Origin: Acidobacteriota bacterium | GTDB taxonomy: Bacteria > Acidobacteriota > UBA6911 > JACOSC01 | DNA length: 39,650 nt | Direction: 5' to 3' | Assembly: GCA_016179055.1 (NCBI GenBank) | Contig: JACOSC010000175.1 | Coordinates: 1 to 39,650 of the forward strand | Shown here: positions 1 to 8,936 of the stretch, one piece after another | Layout: every line of letters starts with the position of its first letter | How positions within the stretch are numbered: position 1 is the first letter of the stretch | Translations under genes and position numbers: made by a program | Notes under the pieces: generated by a model | What the model saw: the letters and a program-made list of their open reading frames with translations, nothing else | What the model was told of the DNA's origin: nothing | The model's database searches: none

Positions 1-1648
1 GGTCCTTGGCGTCGATGGCCAGGCTGCCCCCGGCGAACGTCGATAGGAGATTCCAACGCACACCACCATCCTCGCTCTTAAAGAGGCCCCCCGGGTTGAT
101 TACGACATAGAGAGTCCGCGGGTCCTGCTCGTCCGGCGTCAGCGTTATCGGGTAAGTACCGCTGAGACCGGTACAATTCCAGGAGAGGCCGCCATCGGTG
201 CTCTTGGACAAACAGCCCCGGTAGCCGCCGGCATACACCACCCGGCTGTCGCTCGGGTCCACCACCAGCACGCCCGGCTGGCCTCCCACCGTGGAAACCA
301 GTACCCAGTTGTCCCCTCCGTCGGTGCTCTTGTAAACGTCGGAACTCGTAGGACCGTTACTCTGTATCGCATACAGAACCCGGCCATCCTGGGGATCGAC
401 GGCCACTCGGCTGCCGCGGTCGAGCCCACGGCGCCAGGTGTCGCCGCCGTCGGTGGTTTTCCAAACCCCGCCGTTGGCGCCGTAAAGGATATTCGGATCG
501 TCGGGGTCGATGGCCAGAGAGAGGAAGCTGGGATCATCCCGCCGCCGCCGCAACGGCGACCAGCTTTTCCCGCCGTCGGTGCTGCGGGACCAGCCCTCCG
601 ATGTCGTATAGATCCAATCGGGATTGCCGGGTGCCAGGGCCATAAGTCTGATGGCAGTGGCGACGATGCCTCCGGTGCCGATGGTCCAGCTTTCTCCGCC
701 ATCGGTGCTCTGGGCAAGGCCTATGCGTGCGTCGGCATAAATGGTTCGGGGATCGGAAGGATGAAGATGGGCCCTACGCCCATAGAATTCAGCGATCTGG
801 CGCCAAGTTTCGCCCCCATCGGTACTCTTGTGCATCCCTGCAACGCTGGCGCCCACATAAATAATTTGCGTATCGGTCGGATCTATGGTCAGAATTTTTG
901 AGTATTGTTCCGATGGATCTTGGGGTAAGCGCCGCCAAGTCAGCCCACCATCCGTCGTTTTATTGAGGCGATTATCGGTCCAGTCAGTAATATAGAGGGT
1001 GAGCGGGTCGAGAGGATCCAAGCCTTCTATGTAGCCCCCGCGTAAGAGTCCCGGGGGCGTCCAAGTTTCCCCGCCATCGCTGCTCCTTCGAATTCCCTCG
1101 CTACTTTCCACATACATGAACTGGGGCTGGCTTGGGTGTAATCGCAGACCAGAAACAGAGTCCCCCTCCAAACTAAAACGATTCCAGGTCTCTCCCGCGT
1201 CCGTGCTCTTCCAGAGCCCTCTGGTAATGAACGTGTACCCGGTAGCATAAAGAATATCTGGATCAATGGGATGCATAACCAGAGAAGTGGAATCCGGTAA
1301 GGACAATCTCCACGTACTCCCTTCATCGGTGCTCTTCGCGATGCCGCCTGGCCCGCCGAAATATGATGTTCCTGAATACATGATGTTGGGATTAAGTGGA
1401 TTAATCATCAGCGAACCAGAAAAGTTAATGGGACCTCTCCGCTCTCCCCAACTGTCGCCGCCGTCGGTGCTCTTGTAGAGCCCGCTGCGGGTAAGCCTGT
1501 AAATGACCGCGCCCGACTGATCGAAAGCCAGTTCGCTGGTACCGCCCTCCGGTCCATTCGCCAAACCTAAATACGAAATCGGCAGAACCAACGCCAAAAA
1601 CAAAATAAAAAACTTTCGTCGTTTCACAAATAGGTTATAGGAATCCAT
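1..1648 (-). CDS. Secreted Asp-box (BNR/sortilin-like) beta-propeller protein, 3' end outside window
   Basis: One reading frame stays open from the ATG at 1648 to the left edge (549 codons), so the C-terminus is missing. The start has a good Shine-Dalgarno (AGAGGTGG) a few bases upstream and is followed by a basic, then hydrophobic stretch (about residues 8-30) that looks like a signal peptide. After that come twelve Asp-box motifs of the type KSTDGGDSW, KSTDAGETW, KTTDGGLTW, spaced roughly 40-50 residues apart, each followed by a strand such as DPxDPxxLY. This is the pattern of YCF48/sortilin-type or BNR-repeat propellers, which act outside the cytoplasm in binding, or as glycosidases when extra catalytic residues are present. 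No catalytic motif is visible here, so the exact role is unknown. Other frames in this stretch are antisense shadows. Confidence 0.88.
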   Translation of the reverse strand, partial: MDSYNLFVKRRKFFILFLALVLPISYLGLANGPEGGTSELAFDQSGAVIYRLTRSGLYKSTDGGDSWGERRGPINFSGSLMINPLNPNIMYSGTSYFGGPGGIAKSTDEGSTWRLSLPDSTSLVMHPIDPDILYATGYTFITRGLWKSTDAGETWNRFSLEGDSVSGLRLHPSQPQFMYVESSEGIRRSSDGGETWTPPGLLRGGYIEGLDPLDPLTLYITDWTDNRLNKTTDGGLTWRRLPQDPSEQYSKILTIDPTDTQIIYVGASVAGMHKSTDGGETWRQIAEFYGRRAHLHPSDPRTIYADARIGLAQSTDGGESWTIGTGGIVATAIRLMALAPGNPDWIYTTSEGWSRSTDGGKSWSPLRRRRDDPSFLSLAIDPDDPNILYGANGGVWKTTDGGDTWRRGLDRGSRVAVDPQDGRVLYAIQSNGPTSSDVYKSTDGGDNWVLVSTVGGQPGVLVVDPSDSRVVYAGGYRGCLSKSTDGGLSWNCTGLSGTYPITLTPDEQDPRTLYVVINPGGLFKSEDGGVRWNLLSTFAGGSLAIDAKD

Positions 1649-2021
1649 AGACCACCTCTTAGATAATGAGGTTTAACAGTAGAGTCAAACCGTCTCTTAC
1701 GCCGGGCGCCTAAAGTTTCTTTGCCTATAGTGACGAAACAACGATTAAGCGCCATATCAGCTTAAAGCGCGTGCGAAAATCAGCAGGGCACCGACTCGCG
1801 AGCCTATACAAGATTGGTTGGGGCGATTCGCCGTGACTAATCGGGACATAGCCCACTATACTCCGCACATATAGAACCGGAAGCCTTAGCGACCGGGTGG
1901 GGAACCTCTCCACAACGGGCCGACCCGGTCGCTACCGCTCCCGGTTCTGTTACTGGGTGACCGTCCAAGGTGTAGCCAATCTTATCTTTTGATGTAAATA
2001 GGATCGGGCGTAACGATGCAA
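1649..2021. other. Intergenic gap between the Asp-box gene and the split beta-helix gene
   Basis: No convincing gene. The only structured part is the family-1 palindrome at 1873-1948. The leader of the Asp-box gene, with its ribosome binding site, lies at 1649-1665. Confidence 0.6.
1873..1948. repeat. Intergenic palindromic repeat, family 1, copy 1
   Basis: A nested inverted repeat. The outer arms AGAACCGG (1873-1880) and CCGGTTCT (1941-1948) pair, and the inner arms AGCGACCGGGT (1888-1898) and ACCCGGTCGCT (1923-1933) pair perfectly. Related copies lie at 4042-4125 and 15399-15487, and a half copy is near 39380-39412. All full copies end in a variant of GCTCCCGGTTCTGT. Such elements are REP-like; no coding potential is supported. 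Confidence 0.8.
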
Positions 2022-3754
2022 CTACGGTGTACACGGTGACACCCAAAGGGCCAGTTTATTACCATTTTCACATGTAACGAGAAATTGATTTAAATGGTCT
2101 TGATCACACCTTTGAGGCCGTACATCAATATCCGCCTGAGTACAAACGGCACATATCTTTGATGTGGGTGGGTCACAACTCATGTCAGCCGGGTGGCCGC
2201 AATTTAAGTCACCGATACCACCAAAAAATATCTGGGTACCATTGCCGGCATGCGCTCCGTTCGGACAAAGGCCGCTAGGAAGGTTATTAACACATCTCCA
2301 CGGAATCGGCCCCGTGCATTTGGTTATAGAAATTTTAGCGCCGGTGAGCGCAGTGGCGGGCTCAGGCTCGGTATCGAAATTGGCCGTCGACGCCGGCGTC
2401 ATATCCGAGTCCGTCACCGTCAACTGACTGCTGCCGCTCGCCGTCAGCGTCTGCACCTGGGTGCTGTCGCTGGGTGGGGGCAGTCCACCGCCGTTCACCG
2501 TGGCGCTTGAAGTACCGCTGATGACCACCTCCACCAAGCGCGTCCCCGGGTCCGCGATCGTGAGCCTGCTGTTATTGGGCGGGTCCGGCGGAACGGTTGG
2601 GTAAATGGAAAAGCCGTACTCTTTCACATGGACTTGCGAGAGGACGGCATCATAATACCTGAATTTTGCACGACAAGGAGGTTTCTCTAACAAATGATCC
2701 ATTTTTGTCCGGCTCTGCTTGTTCGCGCGGATCCGTGCAAAAAAATTTTTGCACGGACGATCATCACCACGGAGGGTAACTTAGCGATGACGCAGGCGCC
2801 GGCTACCTTCACATAAGGCAACTCCCCGTTGCCGAAGGTCCAATCGCAACCCAAACCCTCCTCAAAGTCCACCACGGTGGCGCCGATATTGCTCAAGACC
2901 GCCGTGCCGCCGTTGTTGACGTTAAATCTAAATTCCTGAATGTAGGTCGCGTTGACCATGAGCTGATAGGGTGTCCCTGAACAGCAGGGGGCGCTCGGCG
3001 AGCAAATCGGCGGCGATGGACAGGTAAACGAGACCAAGGGTTTGGGTGTCTGGAGCGGGTCGCCGTAGCCATTGGGAATATTCGAAAGCGCGATGCGCCC
3101 ACCAACCCCTAGAAGCGACCCATTGGCTTCGGCAAAAAAATTGTGCATTTTCACGTTATTGAGGGTTAACGACGCCCTATCCCGGGTCACGATATCGTAG
3201 AGCTCGTTGCAGAACGGATCGGGCGCGTTACAATGGTCGGTCCCGGCCGTCAGTTGGGCGTTGCCATTGAGCACAATTTCTGTAAAGTTCAAGACCGTCT
3301 TGTTCGCCGACGTTCGGTTAATATTGATGATGGGGGTTGAGGTGGCCATGGCTTTCTCGGTGTCGATTAAGAAAATGGTTGGGGAGCTGAGAGTTACCCC
3401 ATTGAGGTTCAATTGAGAACCCTGCCGCAGCTTCATGAAGTTCTGAAAAACGAATTGAGATTTTGAATCATTTATTAGAGAATCGCCAAGCGTCAACTGC
3501 GTGCCATTGTTCAGTGTCAGGTTGGAAGCGGAATTGAACATTAGCGTGATGCCTGTACACGTATACGGACTCGGTGGCAACGAAACATTCCCAGAGAGCG
3601 TGTACGTGGTTAAGGGCGATTGTGGGCAATCAATGGTGCCATTCCCAACGATTCCGCAGGGAAGGTTGCATTGCGCGTGCGCCGAGATGGTGAAAGTCAG
3701 CAGGAGGAGACCTCCTCCCATCGCCATCAGAACAAGTCGCCATGATCTTAGCAT
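2022..3754 (-). pseudogene. Secreted beta-helix-like protein gene, frame split by an 83-bp insertion
   Basis: Two consecutive minus-strand frames, 3754-2687 (355 aa) and 2702-2022 (226 aa), look like one interrupted gene. The first part begins with a clear signal peptide (about residues 1-27, ending SAHA) and continues with Asn/Thr/Leu-rich strands typical of right-handed beta-helix surface proteins. The sequence CGTGCAAAA occurs in the first frame (2755-2747) and again in the second frame (2672-2664), 83 bases apart. Removing one copy plus the intervening DNA joins the frames as VVMIVRAK-FRYYDAVLSQ and gives an uninterrupted protein of about 549 aa. The C-terminal part is rich in cysteine (CDPPTSKICAVC and others). 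I recognise no enzymatic family. If the locus is still expressed, the first frame would add about 19 foreign residues and stop. Confidence 0.65.
2664..2755 (-). repeat. 9-bp direct repeats bounding a frame-breaking insertion, with palindrome
   Basis: CGTGCAAAA on the minus strand is present at 2755-2747 and 2672-2664. The first copy is also the arm of a palindrome at 2733-2756 (11-bp arms CCGTGCAAAAA and TTTTTGCACGG around AA). The inserted material is about 74 bp, shows no terminal inverted repeats, and shifts the host reading frame by 83 bases (2 modulo 3). It could be a small insertion with a target duplication or a template-switch product. Confidence 0.65.
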
Positions 3755-4725
3755 AAGATGAACGGAAAAGGTTTATGAAAGGTAAAGGTAATGCCGTCTA
3801 AAACTATCTTGGACGCTCACCGCCCCCCGGCGGCTGGAAAAGATTACAGTAAGATTTCGATACGATTTCGAGTATATCATGGGTCCTCTCGCCGTACCAT
3901 CAAATTCAACATAAATTTTCCCCACCAAATTCGACAGGACATTTATCAGTCGATCCTAAGGAATTCACCTTGTTCTATACAGAAAATATAGGGCGGATCA
4001 ATGGACAGGAAATTTTGTAACTGTTCAGGAGGGCAGGTACGGATACAATATCGGGAGCGGTAGCAAACGGGTGGGTTTCCCTTCCACAACAGGCCGACCC
4101 GGTCGCTCCCGCTCCCAGTACTGTAGCGAGTGGATGCCCTCAAGAAATTTAAAGACCGCGAGTCTTCTTGTAGTCCCTGGTCATCTACGCGTCCCATGCC
4201 TGGCCCCTGGTCCCTAAACCACGGACCGAAGTTTTGCACGCCGATCTTGAAGCTCGATCATAAGAAACGCGCTGATGCCAAAAACTAGCCCGTGCGAGAC
4301 CGGCTCTGCTATCGTCGGATAAGCTGAGGATCGAATCTCAGCACGCCGAAGTTTTATATTGACTCTGTAAAGGCTGGGATTATATAATCACGATCGGGGG
4401 CTTGGTCCGATTCTGAAGTATACACGTAAACAGAATACGTACCTGGCGAAAAATACTTTCAGGATAAAAAAGTAGTCATCATAACTTAAATTGATTCCAG
4501 CGATCAAGAGGGGACCCTTACTGGATAATAATAAAAGTTCCTGCACCCTCGCTTCGATTCTGAGTAAGAAGGACGAATCGGCGCACGGTATGACTTCTTA
4601 AGCCGCGGCGGAATTTCACGCCCCGTGTATGCCCGCCGAAAAAGGCGCATAGCCTGGAACAGCGGTTCAAACTGCCCCTTTGAGTCTCCTAGAAGTCAAA
4701 GCGGAAACCTGGCACCGGCGCATAT
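3755..4725. other. Long intergenic gap without a supported gene
   Basis: About 970 bases separate the divergently oriented beta-helix gene and the acyltransferase gene. I see only a family-1 repeat (4042-4125), preceded by the recurrent motif GTAACTGTTC near 4018. Short open frames here match nothing I recognise. The promoters of both flanking genes should lie in this gap, but I could not place them with confidence. Confidence 0.5.
4042..4125. repeat. Intergenic palindromic repeat, family 1, copy 2
   Basis: It has the same organisation as the copy at 1873-1948: GGGAGCGGTAGC on the left faces GCTCCCGCTCCC on the right, and the central block CCACAACAGGCCGACCCGG is nearly identical to copy 1. 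The motif GTAACTGTTCAGG lies about 20 bases to its left. Confidence 0.75.
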
Positions 4726-5532
4726 TTGTTCCGGGAGTTATTGGCTTTAATGGCAAGAAATGATGGTGACCAAGTAATCACGCTCACCCCGGCCCAACGC
4801 ATACAGTTCGATGTCATCGACGCCTTGCGCGCCCCCAAGATCACGGTTTGCTTCACTACAGATATCACGGCACTGGTGCAGCGTCTCGAAGAGTGGAGTC
4901 GCGAGCATCGCTTGCGCATCACATTGAATACCGCCGTCATCAAGGCCGCGGCGCTGACTCTCAAGAAATTCCCGATACTGGGCTACATTCCACGCGGGTA
5001 TCGCTTGATCAAGCCTGGAATTATCGCCATTGGCGTTTCTGTGGCGGGCGCTGAGATATTGGCGCCCGTGGTAATTGTCAACTACGCGGATTCGAAATCA
5101 CTCGTCACCATCACCAAAGAGGTTTTGGTCAAGGGTGAGACCGCACGAAAAGTGGAGGCTGAAAACATGGAGAAGCTTTCACGGTGGGCGCGGTGGTTCC
5201 CCTCGGATAGGCTTCGTCGTTGGCTCATTCGCCGGCTGCTGAGCAGTTATCGCCTGCGGTATCAGTCGGGCGGCAATTTTCAAATAAGCAACGTGAGCAA
5301 TATCGGCATTGATTGGGCCAGTTCGCCGGTGTCGGTCAACACTCTGCTCATGATTGGGGGCCGAGAGCGAGTCCCCGTCGTCAATGGGGATCGACTCGAG
5401 ACCCGCAGCACGGTTCGTATGACCCTGATTGGGGACCACAAGACGCTTAATGGCAGGACCTGCGGCGAATTTGTGCAGGAGATTCGTCGAATTCTCCAGC
5501 AGCCCGAAGAGCTGCTTAAGGAGGGAAGTTGA
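4726..5532 (+). CDS. Stand-alone 2-oxoacid dehydrogenase E2-type acyltransferase
   Basis: About 268 residues with the fold signature of the catalytic (CoA-acyltransferase) domain of pyruvate-dehydrogenase-type E2 proteins, without lipoyl or subunit-binding domains. The C-terminal active-site block reads IGDHKTLNGRTCGEFVQEI. The catalytic histidine (about residue 238) is kept, but the usual DHRxxDG has become DHKxxNG. The start is uncertain: TTG at 4726 or ATG at 4750 are the candidates, an in-frame stop lies at 4690, and no strong ribosome binding site is seen. The stop overlaps the region just before the next gene, whose ribosome binding site lies inside this gene's end, so the two are probably co-transcribed. 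The neighbouring glycosyltransferases suggest it acylates a glycolipid or similar product. That is inference. Confidence 0.8.
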   Translation: MFRELLALMARNDGDQVITLTPAQRIQFDVIDALRAPKITVCFTTDITALVQRLEEWSREHRLRITLNTAVIKAAALTLKKFPILGYIPRGYRLIKPGIIAIGVSVAGAEILAPVVIVNYADSKSLVTITKEVLVKGETARKVEAENMEKLSRWARWFPSDRLRRWLIRRLLSSYRLRYQSGGNFQISNVSNIGIDWASSPVSVNTLLMIGGRERVPVVNGDRLETRSTVRMTLIGDHKTLNGRTCGEFVQEIRRILQQPEELLKEGS

Positions 5533-5534
5533 CA

Positions 5535-6833
5535 ATGGGCACCGCATCACACCGCTCACCAAAACGCATTCTACTGATAGCCGACGCGAATTTCCTGGCC
5601 CATATGTCCCGCTTGGTGGAGATCGCGAAAGTTTTGAAAAGAGCCGGACACGAGGTCATCGTCGCCGGAGACGGCGAATTCATGTTCTTGCCGCGCGAAG
5701 AAGGCATTGCCACCGATTCCGTATTTACGGTGGCGCGGGAGAGAACTCTGGAACTGGCCGAGCGCGCCGGTCTGGTAGGCTATCGTTGGTGGCGGGACAC
5801 TATTTACCGTTCGATCCGATCCGATATTGAGTGCATCGAGCGAAACGCCCCGGATGTCGTGGTCGGCGATATGCACTGGACGCTCAGCGCCTCCTGTCGA
5901 GTAACCAATGTTCCTTATGTATCGGTCACGAATGGCTTATGGACTAATTATTCATCCGCTCCGCTTAGCGCCATTGCTGGTCATTTTTCCACTAAACTTC
6001 TGGGCGAGAAATTGGCCGGACGGATTTTGCCGGCAATGAAGAAGTGGTTTGGCGCGTACTGGGCCCTTCCCTATCGGCAATTTCAGAAAGAGCATAACTT
6101 GACGGGCCGCTTTAACAACTTGTTTGATATTGTTGAAGGAAATCTTACGTTGCTGGCGGATATTCCTGAATATGCGCCTACCAAGGATCTGCCACCTACC
6201 ATGCATTACACGGGTCCCATTTTATGGAACCCCAAGCTGCCCGATCCCGAGTGGCTCGCCCGGCTGGACCCGCGGCGACCCACTTTGTATTTCACCATGG
6301 GCAGCAGCGGCAATCCGGAGTTCTTTCGCGAGGCCATTGCGCGCTTCGGCAACACGCATTATCAGATCATCATGACCACCGGCGGTTTTTACACGGGCAA
6401 TGGCGCGCCGCCCAAGAATGTTTTTATCGCACGGTTCGCCAACGGCCTGCGTTTGATGGAAAAGAGCGACATTGTGATCAATCACGGCGGCAATGGGACC
6501 ATATATCAGGCCATCGCCGCCGGTAAGCCGGTCATCGGGATTCCGACGCATGTAGATCAAGACATTAATTTGCAACGAGTGGAGTCGCTGAAGTTCGGCC
6601 TGCGCGTTCCGCCGGGCCGCCACGCCGGACGTAAGTTGGTCGAGGCCATCGAGACGATCTTGACGTGTGATTCCTTCCGCCATAAGGCGCAGGAGCTGCA
6701 ATCCTGCGTACTCAAATATAATGGACCGGTCCGTGCGGGGCAGCTCATTGAAAAACTGCTCTATGCCTTGGAAAAACAAAAAGGGCCGAGGATGGCCGCC
6801 CGGCGCCCGGCCTTGCGAGAGGCCACCGGCTAG
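5535..6833 (+). CDS. GT1-family (UGT/MGT-like) glycosyltransferase
   Basis: A 432-residue GT-B enzyme. The N-terminal half starts with a typical acceptor-domain strand (RILLIADANFLAHMSRLVEI). The C-terminal half carries the nucleotide-sugar donor signature, with NHGGNGTIYQAIAAGKPVIG and then PTHVDQDINLQRVE near residues 314-345, as in macrolide-, sterol- and carotenoid-type glycosyltransferases. ATG 5535 is chosen over the overlapping TTG at 5529 because the ribosome binding site GGAGGG lies 9-10 bases before the ATG. The gene follows the acyltransferase almost directly, which suggests an operon that attaches a sugar and then an acyl group to a lipid or small-molecule acceptor. No signal peptide or membrane segment is seen, so it should be cytoplasmic. 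The acceptor cannot be read from sequence. Confidence 0.88.
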   Translation: MGTASHRSPKRILLIADANFLAHMSRLVEIAKVLKRAGHEVIVAGDGEFMFLPREEGIATDSVFTVARERTLELAERAGLVGYRWWRDTIYRSIRSDIECIERNAPDVVVGDMHWTLSASCRVTNVPYVSVTNGLWTNYSSAPLSAIAGHFSTKLLGEKLAGRILPAMKKWFGAYWALPYRQFQKEHNLTGRFNNLFDIVEGNLTLLADIPEYAPTKDLPPTMHYTGPILWNPKLPDPEWLARLDPRRPTLYFTMGSSGNPEFFREAIARFGNTHYQIIMTTGGFYTGNGAPPKNVFIARFANGLRLMEKSDIVINHGGNGTIYQAIAAGKPVIGIPTHVDQDINLQRVESLKFGLRVPPGRHAGRKLVEAIETILTCDSFRHKAQELQSCVLKYNGPVRAGQLIEKLLYALEKQKGPRMAARRPALREATG

Positions 6834-6950
6834 AAGGGGAAGGCCTATTCTGTTTCGAGAGCATCTTTTCCAGAGCAGCCACTAGCGCGGCGGGAGGCTT
6901 GAATTATTGGATCGGCGCAGCATTGGTTCAGAGCCCTTCAAGGGATTGGT

Positions 6951-7200
6951 AATAAAATAAGTAACTACTCAGCCGCGTAGCGGCTGATTGAATTTAGGCC
7001 GGCCTTTCAAGGCCGGTATAGCCGGTCCCGAGCACACCGCCCGTCGCGTAGCGACGGTTGAAACGCACACGATCGGGATTCAACCGTCGCTACGCGACGG
7101 GGCTTTCCGCCGGTCCTTGCCCGCAGGCCCTAAAGGACCTGCCTAAAGTCAGTGGTCCCTAAGGGACCGTCACGGCTGAGCGGTCACTAAAATAATTCAG
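6951..7200. repeat. Palindromic repeat array upstream of the first GT2 gene
   Basis: Most of the gap 6834-7276 is a string of palindromes. The largest is a perfect 23-bp inverted repeat (7040-7062 with 7079-7101), and each of its arms contains the self-palindrome CCGTCGCGTAGCGACGG. Smaller ones are CCGCGTAGCGG, GGCCGGCCTTTCAAGGCC and GGTCCCTAAGGGACC. The left end (6951-6975) carries AAGTAACTACTCAGCCG, which recurs inverted at 8913-8938. No gene is supported in the gap. Confidence 0.8.
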
Positions 7201-7276
7201 CCGTGGCCTACACGATGTCTTTTGCCGCGGACGTCAGGGAACCTCCAACAAAAAAAGTCTAGCGTCTAAGAGGACT

Positions 7277-8386
7277 ATGATTGAGGTCTATCGCGACGTG
7301 CCCAAAGTCGATTTCTACGACCGTTCCCCCATGCTCAAGGACGCTCCCCTGCTGAGTGTCATTATCCCGGCGCGCAATGAAGAAGAGAACATTGGCATAT
7401 GCCTACGGGCGGTGCTCAGTCAAGAGTATCGCAACCTCGAGGTCATCGTCATTAATGACAATTCAACCGACCGTACCGCGGAAATCATCCAAACCTTTGC
7501 CACCGATGATCGACGATTGCAAATGATCAATGGCGAGCCGCTCCCACCGGGATGGTCGGGGCGTGTTTATGCTTGTGCCCAGGGCGCCGATCGCGCTCAA
7601 GGATCCTATTACTTGATTTTGGATGCCGACACAGAGTTGTCGCCCGGCGGCTTAGCACGCGCTCTGAGCTATGCATTGGAGCATGACACGGATTTGGTTG
7701 CCGCCATCCCCAAGACTGACTTGGGCAATCTCTGGGAAAGCCTGATCCAACCGCTCATGGGGCATCTGTTCCTCATTCAGTTTAAGGCCAAGGCGCTGAA
7801 TGATCCGGGCGATGCGACGGCGATGGCCTGGGGCGGCTTCCTACTGTTTCGCCGTCAAGCCTATGAGCAAATTGGCGGGCATTTGGCCATGAAGGGCGCC
7901 GTGGTGGACGGACCGCAACTCGCCGTGAAGATCAAGCAGAACCGGCTGCGTTTGGCCTATGTGCTCGGAACTAACGTAGTGACGGCGCGCATGTACAGCC
8001 CCTTTCGCACTGTATGGAATGGTTGGACCCGCTGTATCTTCCTGGGGCTTAATCGCAGCGTGGGGCGCGGCCTGGCGGCCATGGCCGCCTTGCTGGTCTT
8101 CATGGTCTTGCCGTGGATTATAGCGCTGGCGGGCCTCAGCAATCTCCTTCTACGGGGAGGTTCCCCAGCGAGTTTAGGATTTTTCCTCTTGTGGTCAAGT
8201 GTTTGTTTAGTATCACTGTCCCACCGCTTTGTCATGCGCAGCCTGTTCGACTTTACCACGCGTTACGCCTGGCTGCAGCCGGTCAGCGCGCTGCTGGTTA
8301 TAGGGATTCTTGCCAATTCTATTTGGCGGGTACTCGCACGGCGAGAAATATCCTGGCGCGGCCGCGTTTATCCAACGACGGGATGA
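7277..8386 (+). CDS. GT2 glycosyltransferase (CrtQ-like), divergent paralogue 1
   Basis: A 369-residue GT-A enzyme. It has the nucleotide-binding start SVIIPARNEEENIG, the metal-binding DAD at residues 116-118, and a C-terminal region of about four hydrophobic segments (from about residue 265) that should anchor it in the inner membrane. It is clearly paralogous to the next GT2 gene. Unlike it, this copy lacks an N-terminal transmembrane helix: the homology begins at VYR, right after the repeat array. The motif VVEDLTLA of the paralogue is replaced by VVDGPQLA (residues 209-216), so the usual acidic catalytic pair is altered. The ATG at 7277 follows AAGAGGA at short spacing, and an in-frame stop at 7193 limits further extension. 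It may have a changed acceptor or reduced activity. Confidence 0.85.
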   Translation: MIEVYRDVPKVDFYDRSPMLKDAPLLSVIIPARNEEENIGICLRAVLSQEYRNLEVIVINDNSTDRTAEIIQTFATDDRRLQMINGEPLPPGWSGRVYACAQGADRAQGSYYLILDADTELSPGGLARALSYALEHDTDLVAAIPKTDLGNLWESLIQPLMGHLFLIQFKAKALNDPGDATAMAWGGFLLFRRQAYEQIGGHLAMKGAVVDGPQLAVKIKQNRLRLAYVLGTNVVTARMYSPFRTVWNGWTRCIFLGLNRSVGRGLAAMAALLVFMVLPWIIALAGLSNLLLRGGSPASLGFFLLWSSVCLVSLSHRFVMRSLFDFTTRYAWLQPVSALLVIGILANSIWRVLARREISWRGRVYPTTG

Positions 8387-8936
8387 CTCATGGAGATGGA
8401 TTGGCCGTAAGAAAACGTAACGCGGTCCCGGCCGAGAGAAGGGCGCCGTGCGAGTCGACTTCAGTGTTTCGGATATTTATTATTTGTGACTGCTCGGCCC
8501 ATGGCAGCGGTTCCGTATCGGCTGGGTAGCCTAATCCGTGGATGGTGGAACAATTACGAAATTTGAAATCAGGAATAGCGTGGAAACCCGGAGGGTTTCC
8601 AGCTATTAGCCGGTGGTTGAGCGCAGCGACACTACCGGAACGCACGCCATGAAAACCGGCGTACCCCGGAGGGGTGCCAGCACGAGCTGTCTGGCCCTTG
8701 CTCGCACCCCTCCGGGGTGCCTCCGTTTTTCGTTCGTTGACCGGTGGTATCGCTGCGCTCAACCACCGGCTAATGGCTGCCAAGCCTCCGGCTTGGTCAT
8801 CGCCGTGGCTGATCAGTTTCAAAGGTTCTATACATGTCGCTCCTATGGAGCTTGACTCTTATTCAATGGATTCCAGCTATAAACATTCCGCCCCTACGGG
8901 GCTAAGGAGCGCCGGCTGAGTAGTTACTTTTATTTT
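8387..8936. repeat. Large nested palindromic array between the two GT2 genes
   Basis: Nothing here supports a protein, although several frames happen to be open. A 25-bp perfect inverted repeat pairs 8605-8629 with 8750-8774 (core GGTGGTTGAGCGCAGCGA). Inside it, CCCCGGAGGGGTGC (8664-8677) pairs with GCACCCCTCCGGGG (8704-8717). Further right, GCCCCTACGGGGC near 8890 is shared with a copy at about 39497-39527. The right end (8913-8938) mirrors the left end of the array at 6951. Confidence 0.8.

Noticed and set aside
145-717. 190-codon frame and other frames under the left-end gene
   Set aside because: Shadows of the Asp-box gene in another frame: low-complexity, with no ribosome binding site.
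2739-2750. Programmed -1 frameshift at a U-UUU-UUG slippery site in the beta-helix gene
   Set aside because: The downstream frame is indeed -1, but excising the 83-bp direct-repeat unit restores clean protein sequence, which explains the break better.
4290-4350. tRNA-like segment with GGATCGAATCTCA
   Set aside because: No acceptor, D-arm or anticodon stem of the right length could be formed around it.
8388-8855. Open frames of 80-144 codons on both strands between the GT2 genes
   Set aside because: They lie wholly in nested palindromes and resemble the spurious proteins commonly annotated from such repeats.
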